This document shows, piece by piece, positions 7,741 through 17,857 of a stretch of DNA of 37,928 bases. The stretch covers positions 1 through 37,928 of the IMG/VR virus record IMGVR_UViG_3300009408_000017, one strand, 5' to 3'. This DNA is from a virus. How positions within the stretch are numbered: the first letter of the stretch is position 1; each line of letters starts with the position of its first letter. Under the pieces are notes generated by a model, which worked only from the letters and a program-made list of their open reading frames with translations, was not told the origin of the DNA and searched no databases. Made by a program: the position numbers and the translations under genes.

Positions 7741-8349
7741 ATGGCCGGTACAGTTACTTCTGATACAGCTATATGTAATTCTGCACTAGTTAAACTAGGC
7801 GTGGAACCTATTGCCTCCTTAACCGAAAACTCTAAACCCGCAAAATTATGTAAGTCTCAATACCCTCTTATGAGGGATAAATTGCTCCGTTCTCATTATT
7901 GGAACTTTGCAATTAAGAGAGCTCAATTGGCGGGAACAGTAGCAGACCCTTTATTTGAGTTTGATTTCCAGTACCAAATACCTCCAGACTGTCTTAGAGT
8001 AATCTACGACCAGGAGAAGGATGTTCCATTTAAGGTGGAAGGAGACAAACTACTCTCAAATCTATCAACAATTACCATTAAATACGTTTCCAGAATAACT
8101 ACAGTGGGTCTTTATGATTCCAGTTTCGTGGACACTCTGGCCTATATGTTGGCGTTAGACCTTACTTACTCCCTCAACCAAAGCAAAGGATTGAGAGATA
8201 GGTTAGAAGCAGCTCTAAAAACAGAGCTTAAAGACGCTAAAGCTATAGACGGACAGGAGGACCATCAGGACAATTTACAGTCAGATGTGTTCTTAAACGC
8301 AAGAATAGGTAATCCTTTGAGAGGTTTGGGAAGAAATGTCAAAGTTTAA
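7741..8349 (+). CDS. tail tubular protein A (gp11-like adaptor)
   Basis: A 202-aa protein matching the podovirus tail tube A family, which forms the ring joining portal and nozzle. The N-terminal pattern ICNSALVKLG (residues 11-20), followed by CKSQYPLMRDKLLRSHYWNF (40-59), is diagnostic, as are the YQIPPDCLRV segment near 79-88 and the FVDTLAYMLALDLTY helix. GGAG lies upstream of the ATG. It overlaps the start of tail tubular protein B by 14 bases. Confidence 0.93.
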   Translation: MAGTVTSDTAICNSALVKLGVEPIASLTENSKPAKLCKSQYPLMRDKLLRSHYWNFAIKRAQLAGTVADPLFEFDFQYQIPPDCLRVIYDQEKDVPFKVEGDKLLSNLSTITIKYVSRITTVGLYDSSFVDTLAYMLALDLTYSLNQSKGLRDRLEAALKTELKDAKAIDGQEDHQDNLQSDVFLNARIGNPLRGLGRNVKV

Positions 8350-10561
8350 CACTTCATTAAATACGTTCACAGCAGGCGAATTTTCTCCTACAATGGAAGG
8401 GCGTTCGGATGTTAAAGAGTATTCTGCTGCGGCGGCTAAACTCTTAAACTATATACCTCGAAAGCAGGGTGGCGTAACCCAACGGCCAGGGACTAGGCTA
8501 ATAACCGAGATTACAGGTCTCGGTTCTCCAGGGAACGGGGGGGCTGCGCTTCTTCCTTTCATATTTTCCAAAACGGAAGCCTACGTTATAGCAATTAAAA
8601 ATAACGGTGTCTTACCTGGAGTCACACCTTTTATCCAAATATTTAAGAATGATGGGACTCCATCAGTCGTTGATAACCAGTATAACCTAAGTGTTATTCC
8701 TGCAACAGTAGACCCAAGAGGGTACAATTTTGCCCAGTCAGGTGACATAATGTTTGTTACACATTCCTCAGGAACTGTACGGCCACTTATAATATTCAGA
8801 ATATCAGACAACGCTTTCCGCGTTACTGAACTAGAGACTCTTATAAACGTTCCAGATGAGACAGACCAGGCCAAGATAGCCCCTGTTTTACGTGTCCCAT
8901 TTAGAGATGTAAATACTACAGCTACTACTATTACCCCAAATAACACAGTGGGGGCAATAACCTTAACTGCTTCTGCAGCTATATTTAATGCCTCTCACAT
9001 AGGTTCGATATTTAAACTTACTCAAGGTGGTGTCACAGGTGCAGTTAGAATAACGGCCTTCACATCTTCTACAGTAGTGGGTGCTCTAGTTTCAAATACC
9101 TTATCTGCGGTTACGGCCACAGATAATTGGGAAGAAGCTGCATGGTCTGACCATAGAGGTTGGCCCAAGACAGTGGCGGGATTCGAGCAAAGAATATATT
9201 GGGGCGGGAATGAAGCCCAACCTGATAAGATATGGTCCTCCAGACTAGGAAACCTCTTTCATCTTATGGAGAGAAGATTTCAACAGGATATAACAGATGG
9301 GGCCAATACCTCTGGAATTAACTACTTTATATCCGCCGCCATACCTGATACAGAGAAGCAACTCATATATAGTTTTGAAGGTATTAGAACACTATCTACA
9401 GACCCGTTTGGGTTTACAATAGCATCACAAGAAGTAAATAAAATAACATGGATGTCCTCTGGGCGTAACCTGCAAATCGGTACTTTAGGTGCCGAGTATA
9501 TTGTGTCTAGTTCAGGGGAATCTCTGAACCGAACTAATATATCTATCGGAAGACAAACTGGAAATGGAGGCTCGCCTACTAAGCCTATCCGTGTTGATAA
9601 CGAGGTGCTTTATGTCGACAGAGATGGCAGACGGGTTAGAAATTTTAAGTTTAATAATGCTAATGGTAGTTATCTCTCAGATGATATAACTAGCCATGCG
9701 GAACATATAGTCCGTCACGGAGTGTCAGATTTCAATGATGTCATACAAGTAGAAAAACAATTTAAGGAATCTAATTATCAAATAAGCCGCCAAATAGGTT
9801 GGTATTTGAATGATATTAACGATTTAGTAGGTATAACATACGCCACTGAATTAGGCACTAGGGCTTGGCATACTCACATATTAGGTGGGAATAGAGTCAA
9901 TGTTTGGGGAGTTTGCTCTATACCAAACATGTCTGGAAGTTTCGATGATGTCTACCTACTAACGGGAAGATTAATTGATGGAGGAACAAAGTATTTCCTC
10001 GAGAAATTTGTTGGTGATTTTGAAGCGGAAACATTAGACAATACGTCTTCATTAGAAGAAAATTTACCTATATTTACAGATGCAGCAGTAGTTCAAACTC
10101 TAGCAGCTTCTCAGTTTCTAACAGGACTTGGGACACATGAGGGAGAGACTTTAACCGTTACGAAAGCAGGGTTAAAGTTCGGTACATTTGTAGTAGTAGG
10201 TGGACAGATTGATTTAGGTTCTGCACAAACAGGTAGGTTCGTTTCAGGATTTCCTATGATTGCAGAAGGTGAAAGCTTAGATTTAGAAGCAGGAGGAAAC
10301 TTCGGTACTTCTAAAGGCTCAATTAAACGTGTAGATGAGGCGACTTTAAGAGTGTATAAGACAGTAAATTTAGAAATTAAAGGTAGTGGAGGCAGCTGGC
10401 AGCCACTTAAGATGTCCAACATTAACGCCCTCAATACTGGAAAGTTCCGAGTTAATCCGCACCAAAGCCCTAATCTAGAGAGTAAAATCTCTTTCCGAAA
10501 TACAGAGCCATATCCTTCTACAGTTTTAGCCCTAATATTACAGGGGGAAACTGATGATTAA
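8336..10561 (+). CDS. tail tubular protein B (gp12-like nozzle)
   Basis: A 741-aa nozzle protein of the podovirus tail. The N-terminus has the family pattern NTFTAGEFSPTMEGRSDVK (residues 9-27) and KQGGVTQRPGTRLI (43-56). The PDKIWSSRLGNLFHL segment near 301-315 and the long beta-rich body are typical. The 3' end overlaps the next gene by eight bases. A run of seven G residues at 8537-8543 lies inside the coding sequence. Confidence 0.94.
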   Translation: MSKFNTSLNTFTAGEFSPTMEGRSDVKEYSAAAAKLLNYIPRKQGGVTQRPGTRLITEITGLGSPGNGGAALLPFIFSKTEAYVIAIKNNGVLPGVTPFIQIFKNDGTPSVVDNQYNLSVIPATVDPRGYNFAQSGDIMFVTHSSGTVRPLIIFRISDNAFRVTELETLINVPDETDQAKIAPVLRVPFRDVNTTATTITPNNTVGAITLTASAAIFNASHIGSIFKLTQGGVTGAVRITAFTSSTVVGALVSNTLSAVTATDNWEEAAWSDHRGWPKTVAGFEQRIYWGGNEAQPDKIWSSRLGNLFHLMERRFQQDITDGANTSGINYFISAAIPDTEKQLIYSFEGIRTLSTDPFGFTIASQEVNKITWMSSGRNLQIGTLGAEYIVSSSGESLNRTNISIGRQTGNGGSPTKPIRVDNEVLYVDRDGRRVRNFKFNNANGSYLSDDITSHAEHIVRHGVSDFNDVIQVEKQFKESNYQISRQIGWYLNDINDLVGITYATELGTRAWHTHILGGNRVNVWGVCSIPNMSGSFDDVYLLTGRLIDGGTKYFLEKFVGDFEAETLDNTSSLEENLPIFTDAAVVQTLAASQFLTGLGTHEGETLTVTKAGLKFGTFVVVGGQIDLGSAQTGRFVSGFPMIAEGESLDLEAGGNFGTSKGSIKRVDEATLRVYKTVNLEIKGSGGSWQPLKMSNINALNTGKFRVNPHQSPNLESKISFRNTEPYPSTVLALILQGETDD

Positions 10562-11012
10562 ATTAGTCCCTTACACACCTGCCCACCTTAGTAAGTTTGT
10601 CCCAAAGGATAGATACGAGAATTTAAGTAGGGATTTATCAGATGCTCATATCAAGCCAGGGGTCAATATGTTGACTCTATTTAAGGATGGTGAAGTTATC
10701 TGTATATCTGGGGTCAATAGACAGAGAGAGGGTGCTGGAGAAGTTTGGTTAATTCCTGGGGTTTTAGTAGATTGTAACAAATTAGATTTTTATAAAGCAG
10801 TTAAGAAGGTTGTCTCCTTCTGCCATGATAAACTGGGGTTTCATAGGTTGGAGATGGCAGTTAACACAAGCACAGATTTTGCTGATAAATGGGCCGAGAA
10901 CTTAGGATTTAAGTTTGAGGGTATCGCAAGGTTCTATGATTGTGCTGGAAATGACTGTAAAATATACGCAAGTATCAAAGAAGTGGAGGGCGTATGGCCA
11001 CAGGCACTATAG
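10554..11012 (+). CDS. GNAT-fold acetyltransferase-like virion-operon protein
   Basis: A 152-aa protein with the strand-helix pattern of GNAT acetyltransferases: a central EVWLIPGVLV strand, a long helix DFYKAVKKVVSFC, then FHRLEMAVNTSTDFADKWAENLGF, which resembles the acetyl-CoA-binding and NAxNxxAxxFYxxLGF-type end of the fold. The place between tail tube B and the internal virion proteins is where GNAT-like proteins are common in podoviruses. Whether it still acetylates anything cannot be told. Both ends overlap neighbouring genes. Confidence 0.75.
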   Translation: MIKLVPYTPAHLSKFVPKDRYENLSRDLSDAHIKPGVNMLTLFKDGEVICISGVNRQREGAGEVWLIPGVLVDCNKLDFYKAVKKVVSFCHDKLGFHRLEMAVNTSTDFADKWAENLGFKFEGIARFYDCAGNDCKIYASIKEVEGVWPQAL

Positions 11013-11437
11013 CCGTTGCAGCGGTAGGGACAGCACTGTCCCTAGAAGCTCAAAGGCAACAGAATAAAGAAATCCAGAGAGCTGCCAAAGAGACAGCAGG
11101 ACTCCTAAAACTTGATGCCCAAGAGAGACTAGACCGTTCTGTAATAAATCAGAAAGTAATTAGTCAGGAAGGCAAGCAGTTTGCTTCTCAACAGTTAGTA
11201 GAACTGGCAGGAAGCGGAGTAGATATTAGTGAAGGGACAAGTCTCTCTATATTAGAGGACACTAGAAACCAAGTATTGAAACAGCAAAATATAGAAAAAC
11301 AATTGGCCGAGTTTGAGGCTGCGTCTATTCTAAGACAAGCTGATGAACAGAACCGAAAGGCAGAAGCTAATAGAAAGGCAGCTCCTTTTAGAACGGCAGC
11401 TACGATTTTCCAAGGAATAGCAGCGGGGAGTAAATAG
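10994..11437 (+). CDS. internal virion protein (gp14-like)
   Basis: A 147-aa, Ala, Gln and Lys-rich protein. A short hydrophobic start (TIAVAAVGTALSL) is followed by a long coiled coil and a C-terminal Ala-rich helix. Such proteins form the small core component ejected into the host envelope in T7-like phages. GGAGG lies just upstream of the ATG. It overlaps the GNAT-like gene by 19 bases and the next gene by one base, consistent with a translationally coupled internal-core cassette. Confidence 0.75.
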   Translation: MATGTIAVAAVGTALSLEAQRQQNKEIQRAAKETAGLLKLDAQERLDRSVINQKVISQEGKQFASQQLVELAGSGVDISEGTSLSILEDTRNQVLKQQNIEKQLAEFEAASILRQADEQNRKAEANRKAAPFRTAATIFQGIAAGSK

Positions 11438-12996
11438 TGGCAAAGATTTCATCACTAAAAACCAATAACCAATTACGAGCACCTCGTAGAAGCGGTGGCG
11501 TTTCTCCTAATTTAGAACCTTCTAGAGCCTTTGGGGCAGCAGCAGAGGCCTTAACAGGTTTGGGTATGCAAATTGCTAGAAAGAAAGAAGCTGCTGAAGC
11601 CACAGATTTTATATCTTCTTCAATGGCCGAGCTAAATGTTAAACATAATGAAAAAAGAATAGAGGCTAAACTAAAATTTCCTGAATCAGGTAAGGGATAT
11701 AGTGCTTTCCTTAAGAGCAGTATGGATAAGGAAATTCTTAGAATCTCTAAAAACTCCCCAAACAGTAAAGCTTCTGCAGCATTTACAGCTAGGGCAAACA
11801 CCTTTATAGGTAGCGTAGAAATAGAGGCTGATACCTTTGAAGCTAAGAGAGCAAACACTTTCTTTAGAGCAAACGCCAAGAAAACAAGTGATGTTACAGC
11901 AGCCAGCTATGTGCTAGGTCCTGACACCGATGGGGCTTTAGTATCGATGGCTTCAGAAGGAGCTAAGTACGATTCTCTAAGTGGAAACACATTAACAATA
12001 GAAGAAGCTAGGAAGATGAAGGAAGAATCCTTAAAGAATATTTGGACGAGTAATATCTCTGGGTACGCTAACAATAAGGAATTTAACCTGTCTAGAAGAT
12101 TGCTCAATGTTAATCCTGGAGGAATGTTTGATGCTGCTGAGATTGTTAGAATAAAGAAGTCTCTAGATGCTCAAGAGCAGAGAGAGCTAGGTATCGATAT
12201 TCGTAATGAAAATCAAAAAATAAAAAAGATGAAGCGAGAGGTAGAAGTTAAACAAGAAGCTACTTTAAGAAATGCTTTTATAGAGGGTGCAGACAGTGAA
12301 ACTGTTTTAAAGAAGGGCCTCGTTGATGGCTCTGTGACACCTTCCCAATACGTTAAATTTAGAAAGCAAGCCACATCTTTACAGCAATTTGACTCTGATG
12401 AGTTTATGGCAAACATAAGAAACCTCCAAGCAGGTGGGTTTGATGACAAGAAAATTCTAGGTATATTGAGAGCAGATGTTAATTCAGCTACAGGTTCTTT
12501 AACAGGGAAAGATGCTGCCCAAGCCTTTAGTGAGATAGCTAGAAGACAAGGTATAGCGGACAGCTCTCTACGTTCTAGAAGATTGAAGGATGCTGAGATA
12601 ACTATAAAATCAGCTATAATAAACCCTCTGTTTCCTACAAAGAGTCAGAAGATGTCTTCAGCTCAAGCTATTACGACCCTACATAAAAGACTAGATGGCA
12701 ATAAGGATTTAGACCCCGACATTGTAGGTAGAGCTATCCTAAAGGACACATTAGGTTCTTTCAAATCTATGAAGTTAGTGTCCGGAGTAAGCCCTCAATT
12801 TCAGATGGGGACATCTAACCAAGAGTCTACACTAAAGAACTTTGGAAGGGCGTTTAAGCAATTAAAATCTTTAAGAGATAGAGGTTTAATTGAGACTAAA
12901 ACATATATGAATAGACTTCTACAGCTAGAGAGAAGGGAAGAAGCATATAAAAGAGATTTCTTTGAGAAAGGCTCATTCGATGAAAAGGCTAACTAA
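11437..12996 (+). CDS. internal virion protein (gp15-like)
   Basis: A 519-aa protein, starting with GTG over the previous stop, with GGGAG seven bases upstream. It is almost entirely helical and rich in Lys, Ala and Glu. The N-terminus is basic (LRAPRRSGGVSPNLEPSRAF, residues 13-32), and the middle holds EIRKMKRE-type coiled segments. Its place and composition match the T7 gp15-type core protein, which helps form the channel for DNA ejection. Sequence identity to any family member cannot be checked here. Confidence 0.78.
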   Translation: MAKISSLKTNNQLRAPRRSGGVSPNLEPSRAFGAAAEALTGLGMQIARKKEAAEATDFISSSMAELNVKHNEKRIEAKLKFPESGKGYSAFLKSSMDKEILRISKNSPNSKASAAFTARANTFIGSVEIEADTFEAKRANTFFRANAKKTSDVTAASYVLGPDTDGALVSMASEGAKYDSLSGNTLTIEEARKMKEESLKNIWTSNISGYANNKEFNLSRRLLNVNPGGMFDAAEIVRIKKSLDAQEQRELGIDIRNENQKIKKMKREVEVKQEATLRNAFIEGADSETVLKKGLVDGSVTPSQYVKFRKQATSLQQFDSDEFMANIRNLQAGGFDDKKILGILRADVNSATGSLTGKDAAQAFSEIARRQGIADSSLRSRRLKDAEITIKSAIINPLFPTKSQKMSSAQAITTLHKRLDGNKDLDPDIVGRAILKDTLGSFKSMKLVSGVSPQFQMGTSNQESTLKNFGRAFKQLKSLRDRGLIETKTYMNRLLQLERREEAYKRDFFEKGSFDEKAN

Positions 12997-15900
12997 TGGA
13001 AGAAGATGAAGCATTAACAAACTCTCCCACTCTTCAAAATATTAAGAGAAATAGAGAGGTAGCATCTAGTGACTCTGAAGAGATTAAGAGGCTAGAGGAA
13101 AGATTTTCTGGAAGAGAAGAAGACCTACCGGAGGAACCTTCTTTGCAGGAAAAGGGAAACCTTTTTACGGAAAGTCTTAAGGATATTCCAGGTTCTGTAG
13201 CTTCAGGTGTTGCCCGTACTGTACAAGAGACAGGTAATTTTGTGATAGATGCTGCTGATATGGTTGAAAACTTTATGGCAGAACAGGGTATTGGGGGGGG
13301 GGATTTTATTAATGAAGGTTCTAGAATAACTGCCCTAACAAACCCCGAAAATGTTTACCAACCTAGAACCACAGTGGGTCATTTGGTATCGGGCATAACT
13401 CAATTTATGGTTCCTTTTGCTTTATTGGGCGAAGTAACTAAAGGTGTTAAAGTAGTTAGCACTTTGGGTAAGTTCGCTAAGGCCAGTGCTTTGGGTGCTG
13501 CTGTAGATTTTACGGCCTTCGACCCAAAGGAAGAAAGACTATCGAATTTAATACAAAGACACACTCCTCTAAGAGACCCCGTTACTACATATCTAGCAGC
13601 TAACCCTAGTGATACTAGAGCAGAAGGTAGATTTAAAAATGCCTTAGAAGGTTTAGGCTTAGGGGCTGTAGTAGAAATGTTCACTATGGGGCTAAAGGCT
13701 TATAGAGGAAATAGAGTAGCTCAATCAGTTAAAAAAGATGCTGATGAGGTACTTAGAATAGCTAATGAAAGAGACATTGTTCTCCCAGATGAAACTGTTG
13801 CACCAAAGCCTGTAGAAGGCGTTAAAGCTGAAGACACGTTTGGTGAGCTAGATGGAATCAAGAAAGAGGTAAAAGAAGCTAGGAAGACTCCTAGAATGGA
13901 ATCCTCCCTACCAGATACGCCTATTGATGTAGAGGACCAGATTCTATCTGCTCTCGAGAGAGGAGATATTGATGCTGCTCTAACTGCTAAGAGAGGCGCA
14001 GGAACTACTCCTGAGTTTAAAAGGGGTGAGATTTCTATAGAAGAATCAACTAAAGCCGCTGAGAAATTAGGTTTAAATGCTGCTGACTTTATGAAACGTA
14101 AAGAGGGTGGACTACTTACGGATGCTGAGACTGTTAAAATAGCTCAAGTTATGGAGTCTACCACAGAGAGATTAAACCAATTAACTAAAAATATGGACCC
14201 TAATAATCCTGCTGACCTAGAGTTACTTCTAGATGAGATGGATAATGTAGACTTGCTAATAGCAAGGTCTGAAGGGTTTGGAGCAGAAGTTGCTAGAACT
14301 CTAAACTTAAATAAATTAGTTAAGAAAGCTAGAGGCCAGATGGTCGATGCTGCTAGAAATAGACAGCTTCAAGATAAGTATGACTTATTTGGTGGCTCTG
14401 AAACTGCCACTAAACTAAAAGAAAGACTTAAGAATATGAAAGCTGCTGATTTAGCAGATGTCTCTAAACGCTCTTTTGGTAGAAAGCTTACTGAAGCTGC
14501 TTATGAAACTTGGATTAATGGGCTTCTATCAAGACCTATGACTCAAATTAGAAACATAGGCTCTAATGCTTCGGTAGTTGCTATGGATGTTGTGGAGTCA
14601 AAAGTAGCTGTAGGTAAAGCAGAAGGTCGTATAGCTGAAGCAATAACTAAAAATAAAGCAAAACTAGCAGGGGCCATTAAGAATGGTGAGTCCTCTCAGA
14701 TTATAGAAGGTATCGAGAACACCATAGAAATGCTTCCAACTTCTGAAAGAGTTTTTAAAGGCGAAGCAGAGATACAGATTGAGTCCATAATAGGTGGCTT
14801 TAAAGATGCTCTAGAGATGGGTAGACAGGCTTTTAAGTCTGGTAAAGTATCCGCTAAGTCGGGTAAAATATCCCCCGTAAAAATGTCTAGCGAGTTCTTC
14901 AAACAAGAAATAGATAAAATACCTGGAGCAGTACCCAAAGCAGTAGTTTCTAAAAGTATCGATATGTTGGGGAAGATGACTACTCTACCAGGAAGAACCT
15001 TATACACTGCTGATGAGTTCTTTAAAGCAGTTAATATGCGTAAAGAAGTTCATAGACTTGCCCACAGAGAAGCAAGTTTGGAAGGTCTTCAAAAGGGCTG
15101 GAGTACAGATGAAGTTATTTCACGCACTGAATCTCTCATCCAAAAGCCTAGCCCTACTATAATTTCTGGAGCTGAGAAAGCTAAATTAGTTAATACATTC
15201 CAGACACCTGCAGAAGAATTGGAATTGTTCTTTGATGCTGCAGCGGTAAAAGGTGCTTTAAACAATCCTATAGGGAAAGTTATTACCCCTTTCATTAACA
15301 CTAACTTAAATTTATTAGACTTCTCTATGAGAAGATTACCTGTAGAACTAGGTCCAGGACTTAGAGCAGACTTACTAGAAGGTGGGGTCAGAGCTGACTT
15401 GGCCAAGGCAAGAATCTCATTATCACGTTCTACACTGGCAGTGGGCGCAAGCTTAACTCTTGCTGGAACTATAACAGGTGGTGGCCCTTCAGACTTTAAA
15501 TCAAAGAAACTTTGGTTAGAAGCTGGAAATGTCCCTTATTCTTTTAAAATACCTGGGACTGATACGAGAATAGCCTTCGATAGATTTGACCCTTTGGGAC
15601 AATTATTAGGAGCTTCTGCAGATGTTTCAGACCTATTAGGCCAGATGGTTGATGATGGGGTTTCAAAGTTAGATTTAGTAGGTGGAGCAGCATTGACGGT
15701 AGGTAGATTTATGACTCCTGAATTTGCTACAGAGAGTTTAGCTCCCTTCCTAGAAATGTTAAGACCTGGCTCAGACAGTGGTAGAGAGATGGAGAAATTC
15801 ATAACATCTTTTGGAAGTAGTGCAATACCTCTTTCAGGAGCAATGTCCACTATAAGAAAAGGCATACCTATACCTTTCACTAACGGGTTTTCTACTGGAG

Positions 15901-16538
15901 ACCCTATAAAGAGAGATTTAAGCGTGGCCAAAGATTCTGAATCCCCTATTTGGGACGGATTTCTTAATCAGTTTAAGAACACTATCCCAGGATGGAGTAG
16001 TTCTTTACCTGCTGCCACTAACGTATTTGGTGAAGAGAAGGTTTACTATACAGGTTTTGGAGACAGTAACACTTCTCCATTGCTGGCCAACAAGCCAGAT
16101 GAGATGTCTAAGTTTGTATCAGGCGAGTTACTTAAGTTAGGTATGGATAATCCTTTAGTAAATGCAGACCCTAAAAAAGGTGAGACCTTCCTAACTGTTG
16201 ATAATCCTAGTAGAATAATTAGAAAAGGAGGTGTTTCAACTCCTCTAAACCCAGCACAATATGAAAAGTATAAAAGGTTGGCAGGTGGATTAGGATTAAA
16301 GGAATCTCCTTTTGGCGGTATGAATTTAAAGGAAGCTTTAAACGAACAATTTAAAAATGACTTTCCTTTAATAGAAGGAAGTAAGTCAGACGAGATGAAA
16401 AGAATTGTTGTTAAGAAGATTTTCTCTGCTTTTAGAAAAGCCGCAGCTGCACAATTTTTTGAAGAAGATGATAATATATATGAAAAGGTACAGCAAAATG
16501 CTGAGAATAGAAGCAACGCTATACTAGGATTGGAGTAG
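12996..16538 (+). CDS. large internal virion protein (gp16-like)
   Basis: A 1180-aa protein, the longest in the window, starting one base inside the previous stop (TAATG). The N-terminal 100 residues are acidic and disordered. Hydrophobic segments near 135-170 and 815-840 could be membrane-active. The segment ending in PFINTNLNLLDFSMRRLP near 760-790 and the FDRFDPLGQLLG segment near 862-874 are typical of large ejection-core proteins. I see no lytic transglycosylase Glu motif, unlike T7 gp16. A run of ten G residues at 13293-13302 would truncate the protein near residue 103 if it slipped. Confidence 0.85.
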   Translation: MEEDEALTNSPTLQNIKRNREVASSDSEEIKRLEERFSGREEDLPEEPSLQEKGNLFTESLKDIPGSVASGVARTVQETGNFVIDAADMVENFMAEQGIGGGDFINEGSRITALTNPENVYQPRTTVGHLVSGITQFMVPFALLGEVTKGVKVVSTLGKFAKASALGAAVDFTAFDPKEERLSNLIQRHTPLRDPVTTYLAANPSDTRAEGRFKNALEGLGLGAVVEMFTMGLKAYRGNRVAQSVKKDADEVLRIANERDIVLPDETVAPKPVEGVKAEDTFGELDGIKKEVKEARKTPRMESSLPDTPIDVEDQILSALERGDIDAALTAKRGAGTTPEFKRGEISIEESTKAAEKLGLNAADFMKRKEGGLLTDAETVKIAQVMESTTERLNQLTKNMDPNNPADLELLLDEMDNVDLLIARSEGFGAEVARTLNLNKLVKKARGQMVDAARNRQLQDKYDLFGGSETATKLKERLKNMKAADLADVSKRSFGRKLTEAAYETWINGLLSRPMTQIRNIGSNASVVAMDVVESKVAVGKAEGRIAEAITKNKAKLAGAIKNGESSQIIEGIENTIEMLPTSERVFKGEAEIQIESIIGGFKDALEMGRQAFKSGKVSAKSGKISPVKMSSEFFKQEIDKIPGAVPKAVVSKSIDMLGKMTTLPGRTLYTADEFFKAVNMRKEVHRLAHREASLEGLQKGWSTDEVISRTESLIQKPSPTIISGAEKAKLVNTFQTPAEELELFFDAAAVKGALNNPIGKVITPFINTNLNLLDFSMRRLPVELGPGLRADLLEGGVRADLAKARISLSRSTLAVGASLTLAGTITGGGPSDFKSKKLWLEAGNVPYSFKIPGTDTRIAFDRFDPLGQLLGASADVSDLLGQMVDDGVSKLDLVGGAALTVGRFMTPEFATESLAPFLEMLRPGSDSGREMEKFITSFGSSAIPLSGAMSTIRKGIPIPFTNGFSTGDPIKRDLSVAKDSESPIWDGFLNQFKNTIPGWSSSLPAATNVFGEEKVYYTGFGDSNTSPLLANKPDEMSKFVSGELLKLGMDNPLVNADPKKGETFLTVDNPSRIIRKGGVSTPLNPAQYEKYKRLAGGLGLKESPFGGMNLKEALNEQFKNDFPLIEGSKSDEMKRIVVKKIFSAFRKAAAAQFFEEDDNIYEKVQQNAENRSNAILGLE
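13293..13302 (+). repeat. ten-G homopolymer in coding sequence
   Basis: Ten consecutive G bases encode Gly-Gly-Gly and the first base of Asp in the gp16-like gene. It is the longest G run I see in an otherwise AT-rich sequence. Such tracts slip in replication and in sequencing. Confidence 0.9.
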
Positions 16539-16540
16539 AT

Positions 16541-17857
16541 ATGACCGTAGCTAATACTACAACTAAAAATTTATATACCAGTAACGGAGTTATAACTACC
16601 TTCGCTATCCCTTTTGCCTTCATTCCTGGAGAAGCCTCCACTGTCACTAAGGTGTTCCTTGTGGATGCTGCAGGGGTAGAAACCTTACAAGTTGAGGGGG
16701 TCGATTATAATTTAGACCCTGTGGGACTTACACCGGCCAATGTTATTATGGTTGTGGCACCTCCTGTTAAGCTACTAGTTAAAAGAACATCCCCAAAGAC
16801 TCAAGGTTTAAACCTAGATGGCAACACTCCCATCCCTGCTGAAGAATTAGAAAAGCAGTTGGATAGAGTTGTACTCCTTAATCAGGAAGTACAGACAGGG
16901 GTTGATGAGGTTGAAGCAGCTACAGCTACTGTCACCCTTATATCAGGAGCTTTAATTCCTGATTGGCTTCCAGCTACTAATTACGTTATTTCTCAAACTA
17001 TTATAGACCCTACTTCTAAGAAGATGTACCGAGCATTAACAGTACATACTTCAGGTGGGGATTTTAACACTGACTTGGTAGGTGGAGAATGGGAACTAGT
17101 TCCAACAACAGGATTAAAAGGGGACCCAGGAGTTCAAGGGCCAAACGGTCTACAAGGACCTCAAGGTATTCAAGGGATAAATGGAAACAACGGAGCTCCT
17201 GGGGTAAACGGAGTCTTCGCTGCTATAGCCTCAAAGGCAGAAGCAGAAGCGGGCGTAGATAATACTAAAGGAATGACACCCCTTAGAACTAAGGAAGCAA
17301 TTGATTTTCAACTTCCTAATCACGCCATTATTGTAGACCTTCTAGCTAGAGTGGTTGCATTAGAGGCTCAAAATGCTGACCAAGAAACTAGATTAATTGC
17401 TATTGAAACTAATGTTATTCCTGGAACTGGAAGGTTCTCAGGTTCACAAATTATAAAAAACGCTGCAGGACCTATCGACATATTAGGGGGAAATAACCCG
17501 ACCCCTGCAGACGGTAGAGGGGATGCCTTACTTAGAAGTTCTGCAGGTACAGAGTTCGCTAAGGTTCAAATGCAAGTTAGACGTAAGACAGATACAGAAT
17601 TTAGATTTGTGTCTTACGACCTAATCATGCAGTTTAATTCTGATACTAATGTTTGGTTCATCGGTAGAGATGGGACTGACCAACTAGACGGAAGTTTAAA
17701 TTTAGATGGAATTGTATTAACAGTAACAACCAATCCTGATGGATTCGGCGAGTTTATAGGGCAAGTGTCTTATACTTCCGATAATATGTTAGGGGCTAAT
17801 CACGACACTCAATCTGAGATGAAATGGATTGGTCAGGAGATACCTAAAAATGTTTAA
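16541..17857 (+). CDS. tail fibre: T7-type anchor, chitin-binding-like module and collagen-like stretch
   Basis: A 438-aa fibre. Residues 1-125 match the T7 gp17-type tail-attachment domain (YTSNGVITTFAIPFAF at 12-27, KRTSPKTQGLNLDGNTP near 86-102, then a helix with EELEKQLDRVVLLNQE). Residues about 142-188 resemble a small carbohydrate-binding module (DWLPATNY ... MYRALTVHTSG ... WEL). Residues 191-224 are eleven collagen-like Gly-X-Y triplets. The C-terminal part is beta-rich, with no recognised chaperone. GGAG precedes the ATG. It lacks a signal peptide, unlike the five genes that follow. Confidence 0.9.
   Translation: MTVANTTTKNLYTSNGVITTFAIPFAFIPGEASTVTKVFLVDAAGVETLQVEGVDYNLDPVGLTPANVIMVVAPPVKLLVKRTSPKTQGLNLDGNTPIPAEELEKQLDRVVLLNQEVQTGVDEVEAATATVTLISGALIPDWLPATNYVISQTIIDPTSKKMYRALTVHTSGGDFNTDLVGGEWELVPTTGLKGDPGVQGPNGLQGPQGIQGINGNNGAPGVNGVFAAIASKAEAEAGVDNTKGMTPLRTKEAIDFQLPNHAIIVDLLARVVALEAQNADQETRLIAIETNVIPGTGRFSGSQIIKNAAGPIDILGGNNPTPADGRGDALLRSSAGTEFAKVQMQVRRKTDTEFRFVSYDLIMQFNSDTNVWFIGRDGTDQLDGSLNLDGIVLTVTTNPDGFGEFIGQVSYTSDNMLGANHDTQSEMKWIGQEIPKNV

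Noticed and set aside
11400-11879. A 159-aa minus-strand open frame opposite the gp15-like gene
   Set aside because: Leu/Ala-rich shadow of a helical, Lys/Ala-rich coding sequence, without supporting signals.
16046-16516. A 156-aa minus-strand open frame opposite the gp16-like gene
   Set aside because: It is a shadow of the coding strand's codon use; no motif, no ribosome binding site, wrong direction for the operon.
12996-16538. Lytic transglycosylase domain in the gp16-like protein, as in T7 gp16
   Set aside because: No catalytic Glu segment of the expected type can be seen at the N-terminus or elsewhere.
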